Notes: generated by a model from the sequence alone, not told the origin. A stretch of 44,882 bases of DNA from Bryobacterales bacterium (GCA_003135055.1 PLDF01000467.1:1-44882); one strand, 5' to 3'; shown: positions 1-8,455, numbered from the stretch's first letter. Numbers and translations are program-made.

Positions 1-1648
1 TGCACTGCTCGGTGCGGCGGAAATCGTAATTGAACAGATCCTGGAACCACATGCCGGCAATGAAGAGGAAGTTCCAGCGGTCGCGCCGGCGCTTTTCGAT
101 GTCGTCCATCGTGCGCTCTTTGCCCACCTTGCCGTAGTTCTTTCCGGTGGCGCCGAAGGTCTTATCGAACTTCGCCATCAGGTCCGTAAAGCGGAAGTGA
201 GTGGGCGATTTGAACGGGTCGTAATTGCGGCCTAGCGCTAGCGCCATGCCGAAAATCGACATCCACTTGCCGCGGGCCGCATCGTTCACGTGGGCCACGT
301 CTTTCGCAAGCTGATCGGCGTTGACGAACGCGGTGAAGGGCACGGATTCCTTGGTTTCCTTATCCACCATCACGGCCATGCCGACGCCGCAGTTGGGGTG
401 GCAGCCGCAGCTCAACTGTCCCCAGGTGGCCGTGGGGCCGTGAACCAGATCGCTCCAATCGGAGAAGGTGGAGATGAACGAAATCGGGAACCAGTCGCGA
501 ACCGGCTCGCCGAGTCCGGTCTGGCTCTTCACGTCGTGCGCCAGGTGCGAGAGCGTGTAGCGCTGGGCGGCGCGGCGCTCGTCGGTGATGGCTTCGTCGC
601 GTCCGGTGAAGCTCACCGGCTGGAACGAAAGGAACGGAATCTTCTTGGGATTATCGAGGGCGAACTGAATCACGCGGCCCACTTGCTCATTGTTGATGCC
701 GTTGATGATCGTAATCACCGGAACGATATCGACGCCGTTCGAATACAGGTTTTCGATGGCGCGCAGTTTCACGTCGAACAGGTTGCCCACTTTGCGGTGC
801 GAGTTGGCGGCATTGCCGACGCCGTCGAACTGCAGGTACGCATAGCGCAGCCCGGCGTCGGCGGCCTTCTTGCAAAATTCGGGGCTCTTGGCGAACTCGA
901 TCCCGTTGGTGGCCGCCTGTACCGAGGTGTAGCCGACTTCGCGCGCATACCGGACAGCGTCGAGGAAGAAGGGCGAAAGCGTCGGCTCACCGCCGGAGAA
1001 CTGCACCGACATCTGCCGCTTGGGCTTGATGGTGATGGCGTTATCGAGCAGCGTCCGGACATCGTCCCAAGTCAGCTCGTGTACGAAGCCCACCTGATTG
1101 GCGTCCATGAAGCAGGGGTCGCACATCATGTTGCAGCGGTTGGTGAGATCGACCGTAAGCACCGAGCCGCGGCCGTGGGTGATGGTGCTCGAGCCATGCT
1201 TGTGGAGCGTGGAATCGTTGTGGGCGCGAATATCGCGGCCCGGGAATACGTCTTCGAGATGCTTGAAGAACGCCGTGTCCATCGCCATGACGTCTTCAAA
1301 GTGTCCATGGACGGCGCAATCCTTCACCATCAGGATCTTGCCATCGCGCTCGATCACCTTGGCCTTAATTTCGCCGGGACGCGAGTTGTAGAGAATGTCG
1401 ATGGGCTCTTTGCCGTCGAGAATCCGCTGGCGGATTTCCGGCACGCAGCGCGGGCAAAGCGAATCGGTGTCGCGCGGCCATCCGAGCGGCGGCTTGATCT
1501 TCTCCCACGACTTCAGCAGCGGCTTGTCGGACCATTTCGGCACAAATCCCGGATTCTGGTGGATCTGGTTTAGCGAATCGAATACTGCCCAAGCGGCGCT
1601 GGCGGCGTACGTTACGGCCTTCTCTACGTATTTAATAGGCTTGTGCAT
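1..1648 (-). CDS. Radical SAM protein of the MJ0619/Tes (tetraether synthase) type, 3' end cut by window edge
   Basis: The frame reads without a stop for 549 codons from an ATG at 1648 and runs off the left edge, so the C-terminus is missing. The start is preceded by a GGGAGGG-like Shine-Dalgarno. Visible motifs: an N-terminal CPRC pair (Cys65, Cys68) followed by KDCAVHGHFEDV (Cys111), a pattern typical of MJ0619-like proteins; HGRGSVLTVDLTNRC around 158-172; the radical SAM cysteines CNMMCDPC (172, 176, 179); SGGEPT at 218-223 for SAM binding; and a second cysteine group CGCHPNC (414, 416, 420), suggesting auxiliary Fe-S clusters. In archaea, Tes joins two lipid tails C-C to make membrane-spanning lipids, and bacterial relatives (MSS) have been proposed to make diabolic acids. 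Family membership is fairly secure. The lipid role is inference, because other MJ0619-like enzymes act as methylases. Confidence 0.75.
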   Translation of the reverse strand, partial: MHKPIKYVEKAVTYAASAAWAVFDSLNQIHQNPGFVPKWSDKPLLKSWEKIKPPLGWPRDTDSLCPRCVPEIRQRILDGKEPIDILYNSRPGEIKAKVIERDGKILMVKDCAVHGHFEDVMAMDTAFFKHLEDVFPGRDIRAHNDSTLHKHGSSTITHGRGSVLTVDLTNRCNMMCDPCFMDANQVGFVHELTWDDVRTLLDNAITIKPKRQMSVQFSGGEPTLSPFFLDAVRYAREVGYTSVQAATNGIEFAKSPEFCKKAADAGLRYAYLQFDGVGNAANSHRKVGNLFDVKLRAIENLYSNGVDIVPVITIINGINNEQVGRVIQFALDNPKKIPFLSFQPVSFTGRDEAITDERRAAQRYTLSHLAHDVKSQTGLGEPVRDWFPISFISTFSDWSDLVHGPTATWGQLSCGCHPNCGVGMAVMVDKETKESVPFTAFVNADQLAKDVAHVNDAARGKWMSIFGMALALGRNYDPFKSPTHFRFTDLMAKFDKTFGATGKNYGKVGKERTMDDIEKRRRDRWNFLFIAGMWFQDLFNYDFRRTEQC

Positions 1649-1941
1649 CTCTCTGTGCCCTCCCGATGGCTCAGTGATTGAAGTCTAGTAATGCCCGGCG
1701 CACCATAATATCGCAAGACGGACTGGTGCGCTTAGACGAAGTATAGTGAGCCAGCGCCACCGGGACCATAGATTGCCATTAAAGCGTTGAATTTGTTGGT
1801 TGTACGGTGCATCACGGGGTTGAACGGGGTATTCGCAGGATGAACGGGACCCGCCTGTAGGCGTATGAAAGGGAACGGCTTAGGCCCCGGCGCTAACGTA
1901 GTAAGATGGTCGAGGCAATCATCGGGGCAAAGGAGAGCACC

Positions 1942-2616
1942 ATGGCGGGAAGACCGGGATTTCGAGTGCGGGCGGGTTGGCAGCGGCCGGCGGCCGATTT
2001 GCTGGCGGCCTTTGGCCAGGCGGCCAGTTCGCAGGTAGCGGACGCAATGTCGCGCCTGGGAGCCATGGATTCGGGCATCCGTTCGGTGTGGCCGGGCCCG
2101 CGCGTAATCGGCGCCGCCATCACCGTGTGGTGCCATGCGGGCGACAACGTGATGTACCACAAGGCGCTCTCGCTGGCGCAACCGGGCGATGTGATGGTGA
2201 TCAACACACAGGCGTCGGGCAATGCGGGATTCGGCGAGCTGCTCGCCACCAGCGCGATGAAGATCGGCGTGCGCGCGGTGATTGTGGACGGCATGGTGCG
2301 CGACGCCGATGCGCTGGAGGCGATGCGCCTGCCGGTGTGGGCGCGCGGCCTCTCGCCCAGCGGGTGCAACAAGGATGGCGCCGGCGAAGTGGGCGCGATC
2401 GTCGCCTGCGGCGGCGTAGCGGTGCGGCCGGGCGACGTGATTGTGGCCGATCGCGATGGCGTGGCCGTGGTCCCGTTGGAGGACGCGGCCGAAGTGGCGC
2501 GCTTGTCGATGGACGTGGTGGCGCGCGAGCGCAAGCGCCTGGCGGAGATTGAGGCAGGGCTGCTGGTGCGGCCGGAGATCGATGAAGGGTTGCGGCGGGC
2601 GGGCGTAGTGGAGTGA
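1942..2616 (+). CDS. RraA-family protein (4-hydroxy-4-methyl-2-oxoglutarate/oxaloacetate aldolase-like)
   Basis: This is a 224-aa protein. The ATG at 1942 is chosen because AAGGAG lies 7 nt upstream (1929-1934); an in-frame ATG at 1906 lacks this. The hallmark of the family is visible: GFGELLATSA, followed about 20 residues later by VDGMVRDADAL, giving the Gly-x-x-Gly-Glu-Leu and Arg-Asp residues that bind pyruvate and the metal in HMG aldolases. RraA itself (the RNase E regulator) has the same fold but lacks aldolase activity, so annotation by homology alone is ambiguous. The GEL...RD arrangement favours the aldolase branch. The gene stands alone and divergent from the radical SAM gene. A decayed copy of its 3' end lies at 7037-7216. 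Confidence 0.8.
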   Translation: MAGRPGFRVRAGWQRPAADLLAAFGQAASSQVADAMSRLGAMDSGIRSVWPGPRVIGAAITVWCHAGDNVMYHKALSLAQPGDVMVINTQASGNAGFGELLATSAMKIGVRAVIVDGMVRDADALEAMRLPVWARGLSPSGCNKDGAGEVGAIVACGGVAVRPGDVIVADRDGVAVVPLEDAAEVARLSMDVVARERKRLAEIEAGLLVRPEIDEGLRRAGVVE

Positions 2617-2648
2617 TGCAGATCGTGGCGCGCGCACTCCTGCGTGCA

Positions 2649-2670
2649 GCGTTCACACTCGTGTGAACGC
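2649..2670. repeat. 22-bp perfect palindrome, copy A
   Basis: The arms GCGTTCACAC and GTGTGAACGC are separated by TC. The same palindrome, with similar flanks (TGCGTGC before it and TTTCGCGC after it), recurs at 18786-18807 inside a coding gene, and a half copy lies at 36733-36744. The surrounding gene-free stretch 2617-2954 shows no confident gene. The minus strand has a short open stretch (about 2777-2905) that could be a gene relic, but I cannot name it. Confidence 0.7.
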
Positions 2671-2954
2671 GCTTCGGTTTTCGCGCGAGATGGACGCCCG
2701 AAAAACCGCTGGTGCAGATTCAACGAGGCAGTAACGGCACAGTGGCGTAAGCCGCAGGCGCGCGGCGCCGGGATTAGGTATCGAACCGGGTAAAGCGGTC
2801 GTGCGCGAGCGTAAATCGAGAACCCGCGAAGCCGGAAATGTGAGCGCCGGTGAGAGAGTGCGCCAGCATGGCCGCTTCGGCGATGTACCAGGCGATGTAC
2901 TAAACCGAAGTTCGGCTGCACGCCCCCGGGTGCCGCGCCGTCATCTATTCGGCT

Positions 2955-3785
2955 ATGCGAATGCGCCGACTTCTGCCCATCAGTCTCGCCGCCCAAGCGG
3001 CGTTCCTCTGCCACGCACAGAACGAACCCCCGCGCCTTCAATTCGATGCCGCGGTCGTCAAGCTCACAGTGCCCCCCGTTCCCCGGGTCGGATGCACGGG
3101 CGGCCCCGGATCCCAAGATCCCACCCTGTTACAGTGCCAGAATATGAGTTTGCGAAATCTGATTCTGTGGGCATGCGCCGCCACGATTAACGAACTTTCG
3201 GCGCCGGATTGGGCCCGCACACAAATCTTCGATCTCTCCGCCAGAGTACCACCCGATACCACCGTTGCTCAGGCGACGGAGATGTTGCGAAACCTGCTAA
3301 TCGACCGCTTCAAACTCCAAACCCACCGCGAGCCCCGACAGACGCCGGGTTACGAATTGGTCGTTGCGAAGAACGGCCCGAAGTTCCACGAGTCGGTTAC
3401 CGGCGCGAACAAGCAGCCTCCGCCTTCCATTCCGGGCGAGGCGATGAAGGCTGATGAAAATGGCTACCCGATCATCCCTCAAGGCCGCACCGGCATCATG
3501 TTCAGGGGAATTCACGGACGCATGGTCTTGACCGGCTACGCTATGGAGCGCTTAGCCGCACAGATAGCCACCCAACTCAAGATGCCGGTGATCGACGCCA
3601 CCGGTCTAACAGGTAAGTACGACATCAATCTTTCGTGGATTCAAGCAGGACCGGACACCGATACCGATGGTCCTCCTATGGTGCAAGCCCTCCAAGAACA
3701 ACTCGGCTTGAGCCTGAAATCCAAACTCGGCGCAATCAACGCCCTAGTCGTGGACCGCCTGGAAAAACTCCCCACCGAGAACTAG
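2955..3785 (+). CDS. TIGR03435-family secreted protein
   Basis: This 276-aa protein has a short N-terminal signal peptide (MRMRRLLPISLAAQAAFLCHA). The body shows the features of the Solibacter-expanded TIGR03435 family: FDAAVVK near the mature N-terminus (usually FEVASVKP), NMSLRNLILWA, PDWARTQIFDLSA, LLIDRFKLQTHRE, YELVVAKNGPK, a TGLTGKYD segment, and the near-invariant end VVDRLEKLPTEN. The function of the family is unknown; members are exported and occur in many paralogs per genome. Two further intact members lie at 29297 and 30453 and a relic at 8478. The canonical VKP is degenerate here (VVKLT). No clear Shine-Dalgarno is visible. Confidence 0.85.
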   Translation: MRMRRLLPISLAAQAAFLCHAQNEPPRLQFDAAVVKLTVPPVPRVGCTGGPGSQDPTLLQCQNMSLRNLILWACAATINELSAPDWARTQIFDLSARVPPDTTVAQATEMLRNLLIDRFKLQTHREPRQTPGYELVVAKNGPKFHESVTGANKQPPPSIPGEAMKADENGYPIIPQGRTGIMFRGIHGRMVLTGYAMERLAAQIATQLKMPVIDATGLTGKYDINLSWIQAGPDTDTDGPPMVQALQEQLGLSLKSKLGAINALVVDRLEKLPTEN

Positions 3786-4432
3786 CTGAGCGAATGCTGG
3801 AGCATCGTTCCCAGAGCTCGCGGCAGTCCCGTGCCCAGCCCGTCTCCACGCATTCAACGTTCTGCCCATATGCGCCGGCTGTCGCGGGCACATGATTATT
3901 AAACTTCGCGCCACCCATAACGAACCTCGACATAGTACAGGTGGAAAGACATCGCGTGTCCACTCACGTCCCGCTCAGTTCGGCTGTTTACCGGATACCA
4001 GTTCCGCCAAGCCGTGGATCAAACTCCCCAGTCCACTTTCACCCGTTCCCTGCTCGCCGATTCTTCGGCGCGTCAGCAAGCCCATCTGGCCGAGGGTGTG
4101 CGACATAAAAGTGGAACTCAAGCCGCTGTTCGTTTTGCCCAGTAGTCTTCAAAGCGTCCGTTGAATTGGCAGCACCGGAGAGCAGGATGGAGTTTGCGCC
4201 ACGCGGACTGGCCGGAACATGCCGGTCTGTTTGCAGCGGGAACCAATGATCCTAAGAACAGCGTTTGGCAAGCCGGCAGATGAGCCTTCTCCTTTAGCTG
4301 CCAAAGGCCGATTTGAGCGGCTGCAAGCCCACTCCGGCTCAGGCTTGCGTGCGCCCCGAGGCGAGATCGGGTCGCGGCGCGCATGATCGGAATATCGCGC
4401 CATCCTCCGCGCCAGCCACCGGAGCCGGGCGT
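3786..4432. other. Gene-free stretch
   Basis: I see no convincing gene in these 647 bases. A 7-bp stem (GCAAGCC / GGCTTGC, about 4322-4347) lies downstream of the minus-strand TadG-like gene and could be its terminator, although there is no U-run. A 43-codon open frame on the minus strand (starting MSHTLGQMGLLTRR, about 3979-4110) has high-GC third positions but no Shine-Dalgarno, and I do not call it. Confidence 0.4.
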
Positions 4433-5863
4433 TTACGTCGTGCCGTTGGGTATCAGCTTGGCGCCGGTCAGATCCTGTATGATCACCTGGAAGATCCCGT
4501 TCAAGCCGGTAACCGGCTGAGAGGCGGAGATGCAGCTGCTGCTGGCCCCGGTCGCAGTGTAGTCGGAGAAGAAGTACGCCGGGGAGGAAGCGATCTGCTG
4601 CATAGTCTGGCATGGAGTGATAGTCGGACTGTTGGCAGTCCCAGTCCCGCATCCCGACGCCTCTGCGCCGTAGGCAACCGCGTATACCCGGGTGCCCGCG
4701 TATGCGGCGGCGGCAGCGGCCGTGATCGCCTGACGGCACTCCTGTGTCGAGGACATGTACATCCCCGAGTTAGTTGAGGCCCCCGGCATCTGTGCCGAGG
4801 TAGCCGTTGCGTTGCCATCGCTGAGGAGGATGAGCACGTTCTGCGAATTCGGATATGCGAGTTGCTGGGCGACCAGAGACGCTTGCGCCGCGTAGATCAC
4901 CTGCGCATAGTAGGTTCCATAGCCGCCTATTGCCTGCAGGCCGGTGCACCCGGATACTCCCCCGATCGCCGCCACCATGTTGGAACTGGAATTCAACGAG
5001 CCAGCCGCGCCGGAAGTACGGTAGTCGCTTGAGAAACCTAAGATCTGGTAAGTCGCGGTGGACGGGAGGGCGGGATAAGTATAACCAACCGTCGTAGGAG
5101 CGTTTCCGGTGCAGTTGTAGTCATTCGCGGCCGTAGCCGTTGTCACCGCCGGAAACGTGAACAGGCTGACTCTATCGACCGAGTTTGTTACGTTGCCACC
5201 GGTGGCGGCGCCGCAGTTTGGCAGGCTCGGGAGGCAAGGCGAGAGACCCTGCAGCAGGGTCCGGACGCCGGCTAACGCGCAGTTGATTCTGTAGTTGTTG
5301 CAGTTGCTGTCCGAGTCAATGCTAGTCCCCATCGACCTGGTTGCGTCGACGATGACCGCCACGTTGTACGGTTCTACCGTTGCGCCCTTAATGCTTGCCG
5401 TCGCGGTGGCCGTGAGAGTAGCCGAGTTGCCGCCGAACATCCGGAAGAAAAACAGCGGCGCTTTTACCTGCTGGCTCACCGTGATGGCGTTTGAACCCGA
5501 AGGGCCGTAACACTGGATTCCAAATACGCTCGTGAGGGTGTTCAGGCACTTGAACGAAGGAGAACCGGTCACCATCGAAACGCCTCTGAGATTGGAGTCG
5601 CCATTTCCGGCGCTGAACGTCGCGACGGCGGCAGTGGTGCTTATTACCGTGGCCCCGGGCTGGGACATGGCCCACGCTCCCGCTAACGCCGCCGCTTGTG
5701 TCGACGCGGTGAGCTCGTTGTTGTATAAATATATATAGCCGAAGTCGATTACCAACGCCGAGATTCCGAAAAAGACGGGCAGCCACAGCGTAACGAAAAT
5801 GAGGACCTGCCCGCGGCGGCCTTTGCGCGCCCGGCGCGGGAAAACTTCGTTGTTCTGGTTCAT
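4433..5863 (-). CDS. TadG-like pilus-assembly protein with VWA domain
   Basis: This is a 476-aa protein. The ATG at 5863 is chosen because it overlaps the TadE stop as ATGA, implying translational coupling; a longer open frame upstream belongs to the tadE region. Residues 17-50 form the Tad N-terminal segment (RRGQVLIFVTLWLPVFFGIS, then a membrane helix), followed by LTASTQAAALAGA, typical of Flp-pilus TadG/TadE proteins. A VWA domain begins near 165 with an altered MIDAS (DATRSMG, Asp173) and contains LILLSDGNAT. TadG-type proteins are thought to sit in the inner membrane of Tad secretion systems. No Tad ATPase, secretin or Flp pilin gene is in the window, so this is an orphan pair here. Confidence 0.75.
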   Translation of the reverse strand: MNQNNEVFPRRARKGRRGQVLIFVTLWLPVFFGISALVIDFGYIYLYNNELTASTQAAALAGAWAMSQPGATVISTTAAVATFSAGNGDSNLRGVSMVTGSPSFKCLNTLTSVFGIQCYGPSGSNAITVSQQVKAPLFFFRMFGGNSATLTATATASIKGATVEPYNVAVIVDATRSMGTSIDSDSNCNNYRINCALAGVRTLLQGLSPCLPSLPNCGAATGGNVTNSVDRVSLFTFPAVTTATAANDYNCTGNAPTTVGYTYPALPSTATYQILGFSSDYRTSGAAGSLNSSSNMVAAIGGVSGCTGLQAIGGYGTYYAQVIYAAQASLVAQQLAYPNSQNVLILLSDGNATATSAQMPGASTNSGMYMSSTQECRQAITAAAAAAYAGTRVYAVAYGAEASGCGTGTANSPTITPCQTMQQIASSPAYFFSDYTATGASSSCISASQPVTGLNGIFQVIIQDLTGAKLIPNGTT

Positions 5864-6336
5864 TGGATAAACTCCGTGATTTGCGCCCTGAGACCGCATG
5901 AAGGAAAACTCATACCGAAGATCGCGAGATTGCAGGGATAAGTGGCCGTTATCTGAGCAGTAGCGGCCTGCACCATATTCGCCGCTCCCGCCGTGCACGT
6001 ATTCGTAGCTGTGTAAGTGGACCCGTTAATCACAAACGAAAGCGAGAGACCCGTCTTGAGACTGGGGGCCGCGCCGGTGATCGACGTATAGGCCGTAGCG
6101 CACGGGTCGGTGGTCTGCCCCCGGCTAACCGCAAGAAGCTGCGCGCCGGTGTTCACCGCGTTCGTGAGCACCAGATCGTTGTGCAGGGCAAACCCAAAAG
6201 AAAAAAGGCCCGTCATGGCCAGCAGCAGGACCGGTATCACCAAGGTAAACTCGATAAACGCCCCGCCTCGCTCGTTGCCAGCGCCGATCTGTTTACCTCC
6301 GGGCCGGATTTTGACACACACTTTTGAAGTCGCCAT
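5860..6336 (-). CDS. TadE-like pseudopilin
   Basis: This 158-aa protein has the TadE signature GGAFIEFTLVIPVLLLAMTG at residues 24-43: a short hydrophilic leader, a glutamate five residues into the processed helix (Glu29), and a single membrane segment. Minor pseudopilins of this type are cleaved by a TadV/PilD-like peptidase in Tad systems. The C-terminal part is small-residue-rich with six cysteines that may form disulphides. The gene overlaps the TadG-like gene by 4 nt. An AGGATG sequence about 10 nt upstream may serve as the ribosome binding site. Confidence 0.75.
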   Translation of the reverse strand: MATSKVCVKIRPGGKQIGAGNERGGAFIEFTLVIPVLLLAMTGLFSFGFALHNDLVLTNAVNTGAQLLAVSRGQTTDPCATAYTSITGAAPSLKTGLSLSFVINGSTYTATNTCTAGAANMVQAATAQITATYPCNLAIFGMSFPSCGLRAQITEFIQ

Positions 6337-7036
6337 GGAAAAATCACATCCTAGTCAAACTGCTGCTGTATAGGCCGCCCCCTCATCGCCGAAGGAGTCA
6401 GCCAGTGAAGCATGCGCTTTTGTAAACCAGTAGCGCGCTCACAAAAGATAACAATGTGACTTTAGCCGCTTTCCGGTGTTTGTGTATAGTTCCAATGGTC
6501 CCGGTCAGGTTTGAAGATAGCGCTGCGATGCTAACTTAAGTAAATGGCGCCGGGCGTTGCTTTCATGGTAGACCTCCCGCGCGGCGGCGGCAATTTCCCA
6601 GTCCCGTGAATTTGCCGCGTATCCCTGACCGGAGCGGCTCGTTGCAACGCGCACAGGTAGCGGCGGCCCTAAGCTGCTTGGCGGGATGAATGCAACAGCT
6701 TGTACAGCACTTTGGACCCGTGCCGGTCCGCCGGCAATCCGGCGTTACGCTCGATTCCGGCGCAGTCCACACGGGTAGCCCGCTCCTCTAGCCTCTTTAG
6801 AGCGCAACATGCGGGGCACGGCGGAACCTGGCCCTGGTACAGGCGGATGTGCCACCCGCGACGCGCACGCCAGCCGGGGATTCTCGATGACCCTGGAAGC
6901 GGTGTTCGCCGGCAAGGGCGCCCGCGGGGAAGCCGCCAGGGCACTTACGCGCGCCGCGCCGTCCTGGCGCGACGACCCGGCGCTGGAGCCGCGCGGGGAA
7001 ATTCCGGGGATTCACAATACTCAGCCGCGGCAGGCC
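6337..7036. other. Gene-free stretch with possible relics
   Basis: No intact gene is seen. On the minus strand two adjacent short open stretches look protein-like but are broken: one containing PPCPACCALKRLEER (about 6680-6850) and one ending in LLKLASQRYLQT (about 6515-6650). I cannot assign either to a family. Weak similarity to the RraA-like gene may extend upstream of the clear relic, to about 6830. Confidence 0.35.
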
Positions 7037-7216
7037 GTGATGGTTGCCGATCGCGATCAACTGGCCGCGATCCCGTTGGAGGACGCGGCCGGGTGGCGTG
7101 CCTGTCGATGGACGTGGTAGCGCGCGAGCGCAAGCGCCTGGGCGGAGACTGAGGAAGGGCTGCAGGTACGGCCGGAGATCGATGAGGGGTTGAGACGGGC
7201 GGGCGCGGTGGAGTGA
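7037..7216 (+). pseudogene. Decayed 3' fragment of an RraA-like gene
   Basis: This stretch matches the last ~175 bases of the intact RraA-like gene (about 2438-2616) with only scattered differences: GTTGGAGGACGCGGCC, the ATGGACGTGGT segment, CGAGCGCAAGCGCCTG and the final GCGGTGGAGTGATG are all shared. A one-base deletion near 7092 and a one-base insertion near 7141 shift the middle out of frame and back. There is no start or catalytic region, so no product is expected. The terminal GTGGAGTGATG is followed by two near-repeats of itself (7207-7240). Confidence 0.75.
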
Positions 7217-7245
7217 TGTGGTGGAGTGATGTGGCGGAGTGATTT

Positions 7246-7656
7246 TTGGAGAGTGGGCGCAGGCTGTCCGTTTCCGCCGTCCGCTCGCAGGTTACGTTGC
7301 GCGTGACGACCGTCAGGTCATGCTCCAGCGCGGTCGCGGCGATCTGGCCATCGGGCACATGGAGTGGTCTGCCCGCAAGTTGCCGCTGGCCCTCCAAAAC
7401 ACCCCACCACCCAGCGATGGATCGTGTAACTGAAGAACGCGGCCGGAAAACAGGATCGATAGATCGGTTTCAACACATGCTTCAACCCAGGCTTCGATCG
7501 CCTCTCTCCGCTTTCCCGGCGATAGCAAGACGATCCCTTTACGGAGTCTCGCCGAAACTCACCGCGCTGATGAACAACATATCGAGGTTCTGCGCGGCAA
7601 TCCACGTTTTGACCTTTGGCTCGGGCTGGGGCCGTATGCCGGGTTAGGCTCAACAC
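7246..7656 (-). pseudogene. Decayed vapC-type PIN-domain toxin gene
   Basis: Read on the minus strand, the middle encodes KTWIAAQNLDMLFISAVSFG, then LLSPGKRREAIEAWVE and LFSGRVLQLHDPS, which is the core of a VapC ribonuclease toxin. After a frameshift near 7390 the C-terminal part continues as GRPLHVPDGQIAATALEHDL and TVVTRNV, the conserved end of the PIN domain with its acidic residue. The N-terminus (expected LLDTNVLSELR) is recognisable only as VLSLTRH in a third frame. At least two frameshifts therefore separate the pieces. No vapB antitoxin was recognised upstream. Confidence 0.75.
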
Positions 7657-7846
7657 TGTTACTTTGCGAGGTTTCTTGCCGTCGTTTCGTCAGATTGGAA
7701 TGCCCGCGAATCCTCATTCGCCGAATTGTGATCGGAGCACGAATCAGATTTGGGTGTGATACGCCTGAGCCGCCCGAGTCGTGGGGTGTACGTCGTCGGA
7801 ACCCGCGCCAAGCGCGGGGTTGACGTGTTTCCAAGTCAGGGTCAAA

Positions 7847-7954
7847 ATGGTGCGTATGAAATACGGCTACGCCCGCACGAGCACCGACGACCAGACACCG
7901 GCCCTACAGCTTGAAGGACGTTATGTCCGGCTATTTTCGTTGACCAGCGGATGA
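7847..7954 (+). pseudogene. N-terminal stub of a serine recombinase (resolvase/invertase)
   Basis: The 35-codon frame begins MVRMKYGYARTSTDDQTPAL and stops at 7954. YGYARxSTDDQ is the start of the resolvase/invertase catalytic domain, and the Ser in TSTDDQ corresponds to the nucleophile. After LQLEG the family sequence is lost. A full enzyme has about 180-200 residues, so this is a remnant of a mobile element. The break at 7921 coincides with an 11-bp sequence that recurs at 8686. Confidence 0.7.
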
Positions 7955-8006
7955 AGCGCCGCTAGAGTGAGAACGATGTCCGCACGGCCCAAAGGAGAGA
8001 CGGCTG

Positions 8007-8198
8007 ATGACCGGAATCCACTTCGTGACCGATGAGAAGGGCCACAAGGTGGCCGTTCAAATCGACCTGAAGAAACATGGCGCGAGACTAGAAGATTTTG
8101 GGGATGGACTGATTTCGGAGTCGCGCCGCAACGAAAAGGGGATACCGATTGAGAAGATCAAAACGGACCTCATGAGGCGCGGCCGGATCCGTGGGTGA
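8007..8198 (+). CDS. RelB-like antitoxin of a RelE/ParE toxin-antitoxin pair
   Basis: This is a 63-aa protein beginning MTGIHFVTDEKGHKVAVQID, a pattern I associate with small antitoxins found upstream of RelE/ParE toxins. The start has an excellent ribosome binding site (AAAGGAG, 7991-7997, spacing about 9). The stop at 8196-8198 overlaps the GTG start of the toxin gene at 8191 by 8 nt, the usual arrangement of such operons. The reading frame is intact, so the antitoxin may still be made although its toxin gene is frameshifted. The DNA-binding fold is not obvious from sequence alone. Confidence 0.7.
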   Translation: MTGIHFVTDEKGHKVAVQIDLKKHGARLEDFGDGLISESRRNEKGIPIEKIKTDLMRRGRIRG

Positions 8199-8455
8199 GT
8201 ATTCCGGTGAGGTAAAGCCGCCCGCGCGGACGGAACTCGAAGCCCTGTCGGACAACGTGCTGGCCCGCGTTGTCAAGAAGATCGAGGCTTTGGGCCATGC
8301 ACCACGGCCCACTGGATGTAAGAAGCTCAAGGGCTACAAAGATCAGTGGCGCGTCCGGGTCTGTGGCTGGCGGGTGGTATATGTTATCGACGACGCAGCA
8401 AAGCTTGTTACACCGCACGCGCATTGCTCATCGGCGCGAGGTTTACGAACGATGA
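8191..8455 (+). pseudogene. RelE/ParE-family toxin gene with a one-base frameshift
   Basis: A GTG start overlaps the antitoxin. The first frame gives LSDNVLARVVKKIEAL, then KKLKGYKDQWRVRVCGWRVV and YVIDDAAKLV: the RelE/ParE core. At about 8408-8412 the frame changes by +1, and the family C-terminus TRIAHRREVYER followed by TGA (8453-8455) is found in the new frame. Joined, the product would be about 88 residues, normal for the family. Unshifted translation runs on with unrelated sequence to 8589, replacing the terminal RIAHRREVYE segment that contributes active-site residues in this family. Either the toxin is dead or the assembly has an indel here. Confidence 0.8.

Noticed and set aside
290..1573. 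A 427-codon open frame on the plus strand
   Set aside because: It lies opposite the radical SAM gene, has no recognisable motif and reflects the GC-rich third positions of that gene.
1893..3116. A 407-codon minus-strand open frame across the RraA-like gene
   Set aside because: It is antisense to a clear RraA-like gene and continues through the palindrome region; composition is Arg/Ser/Thr-rich as in shadow frames.
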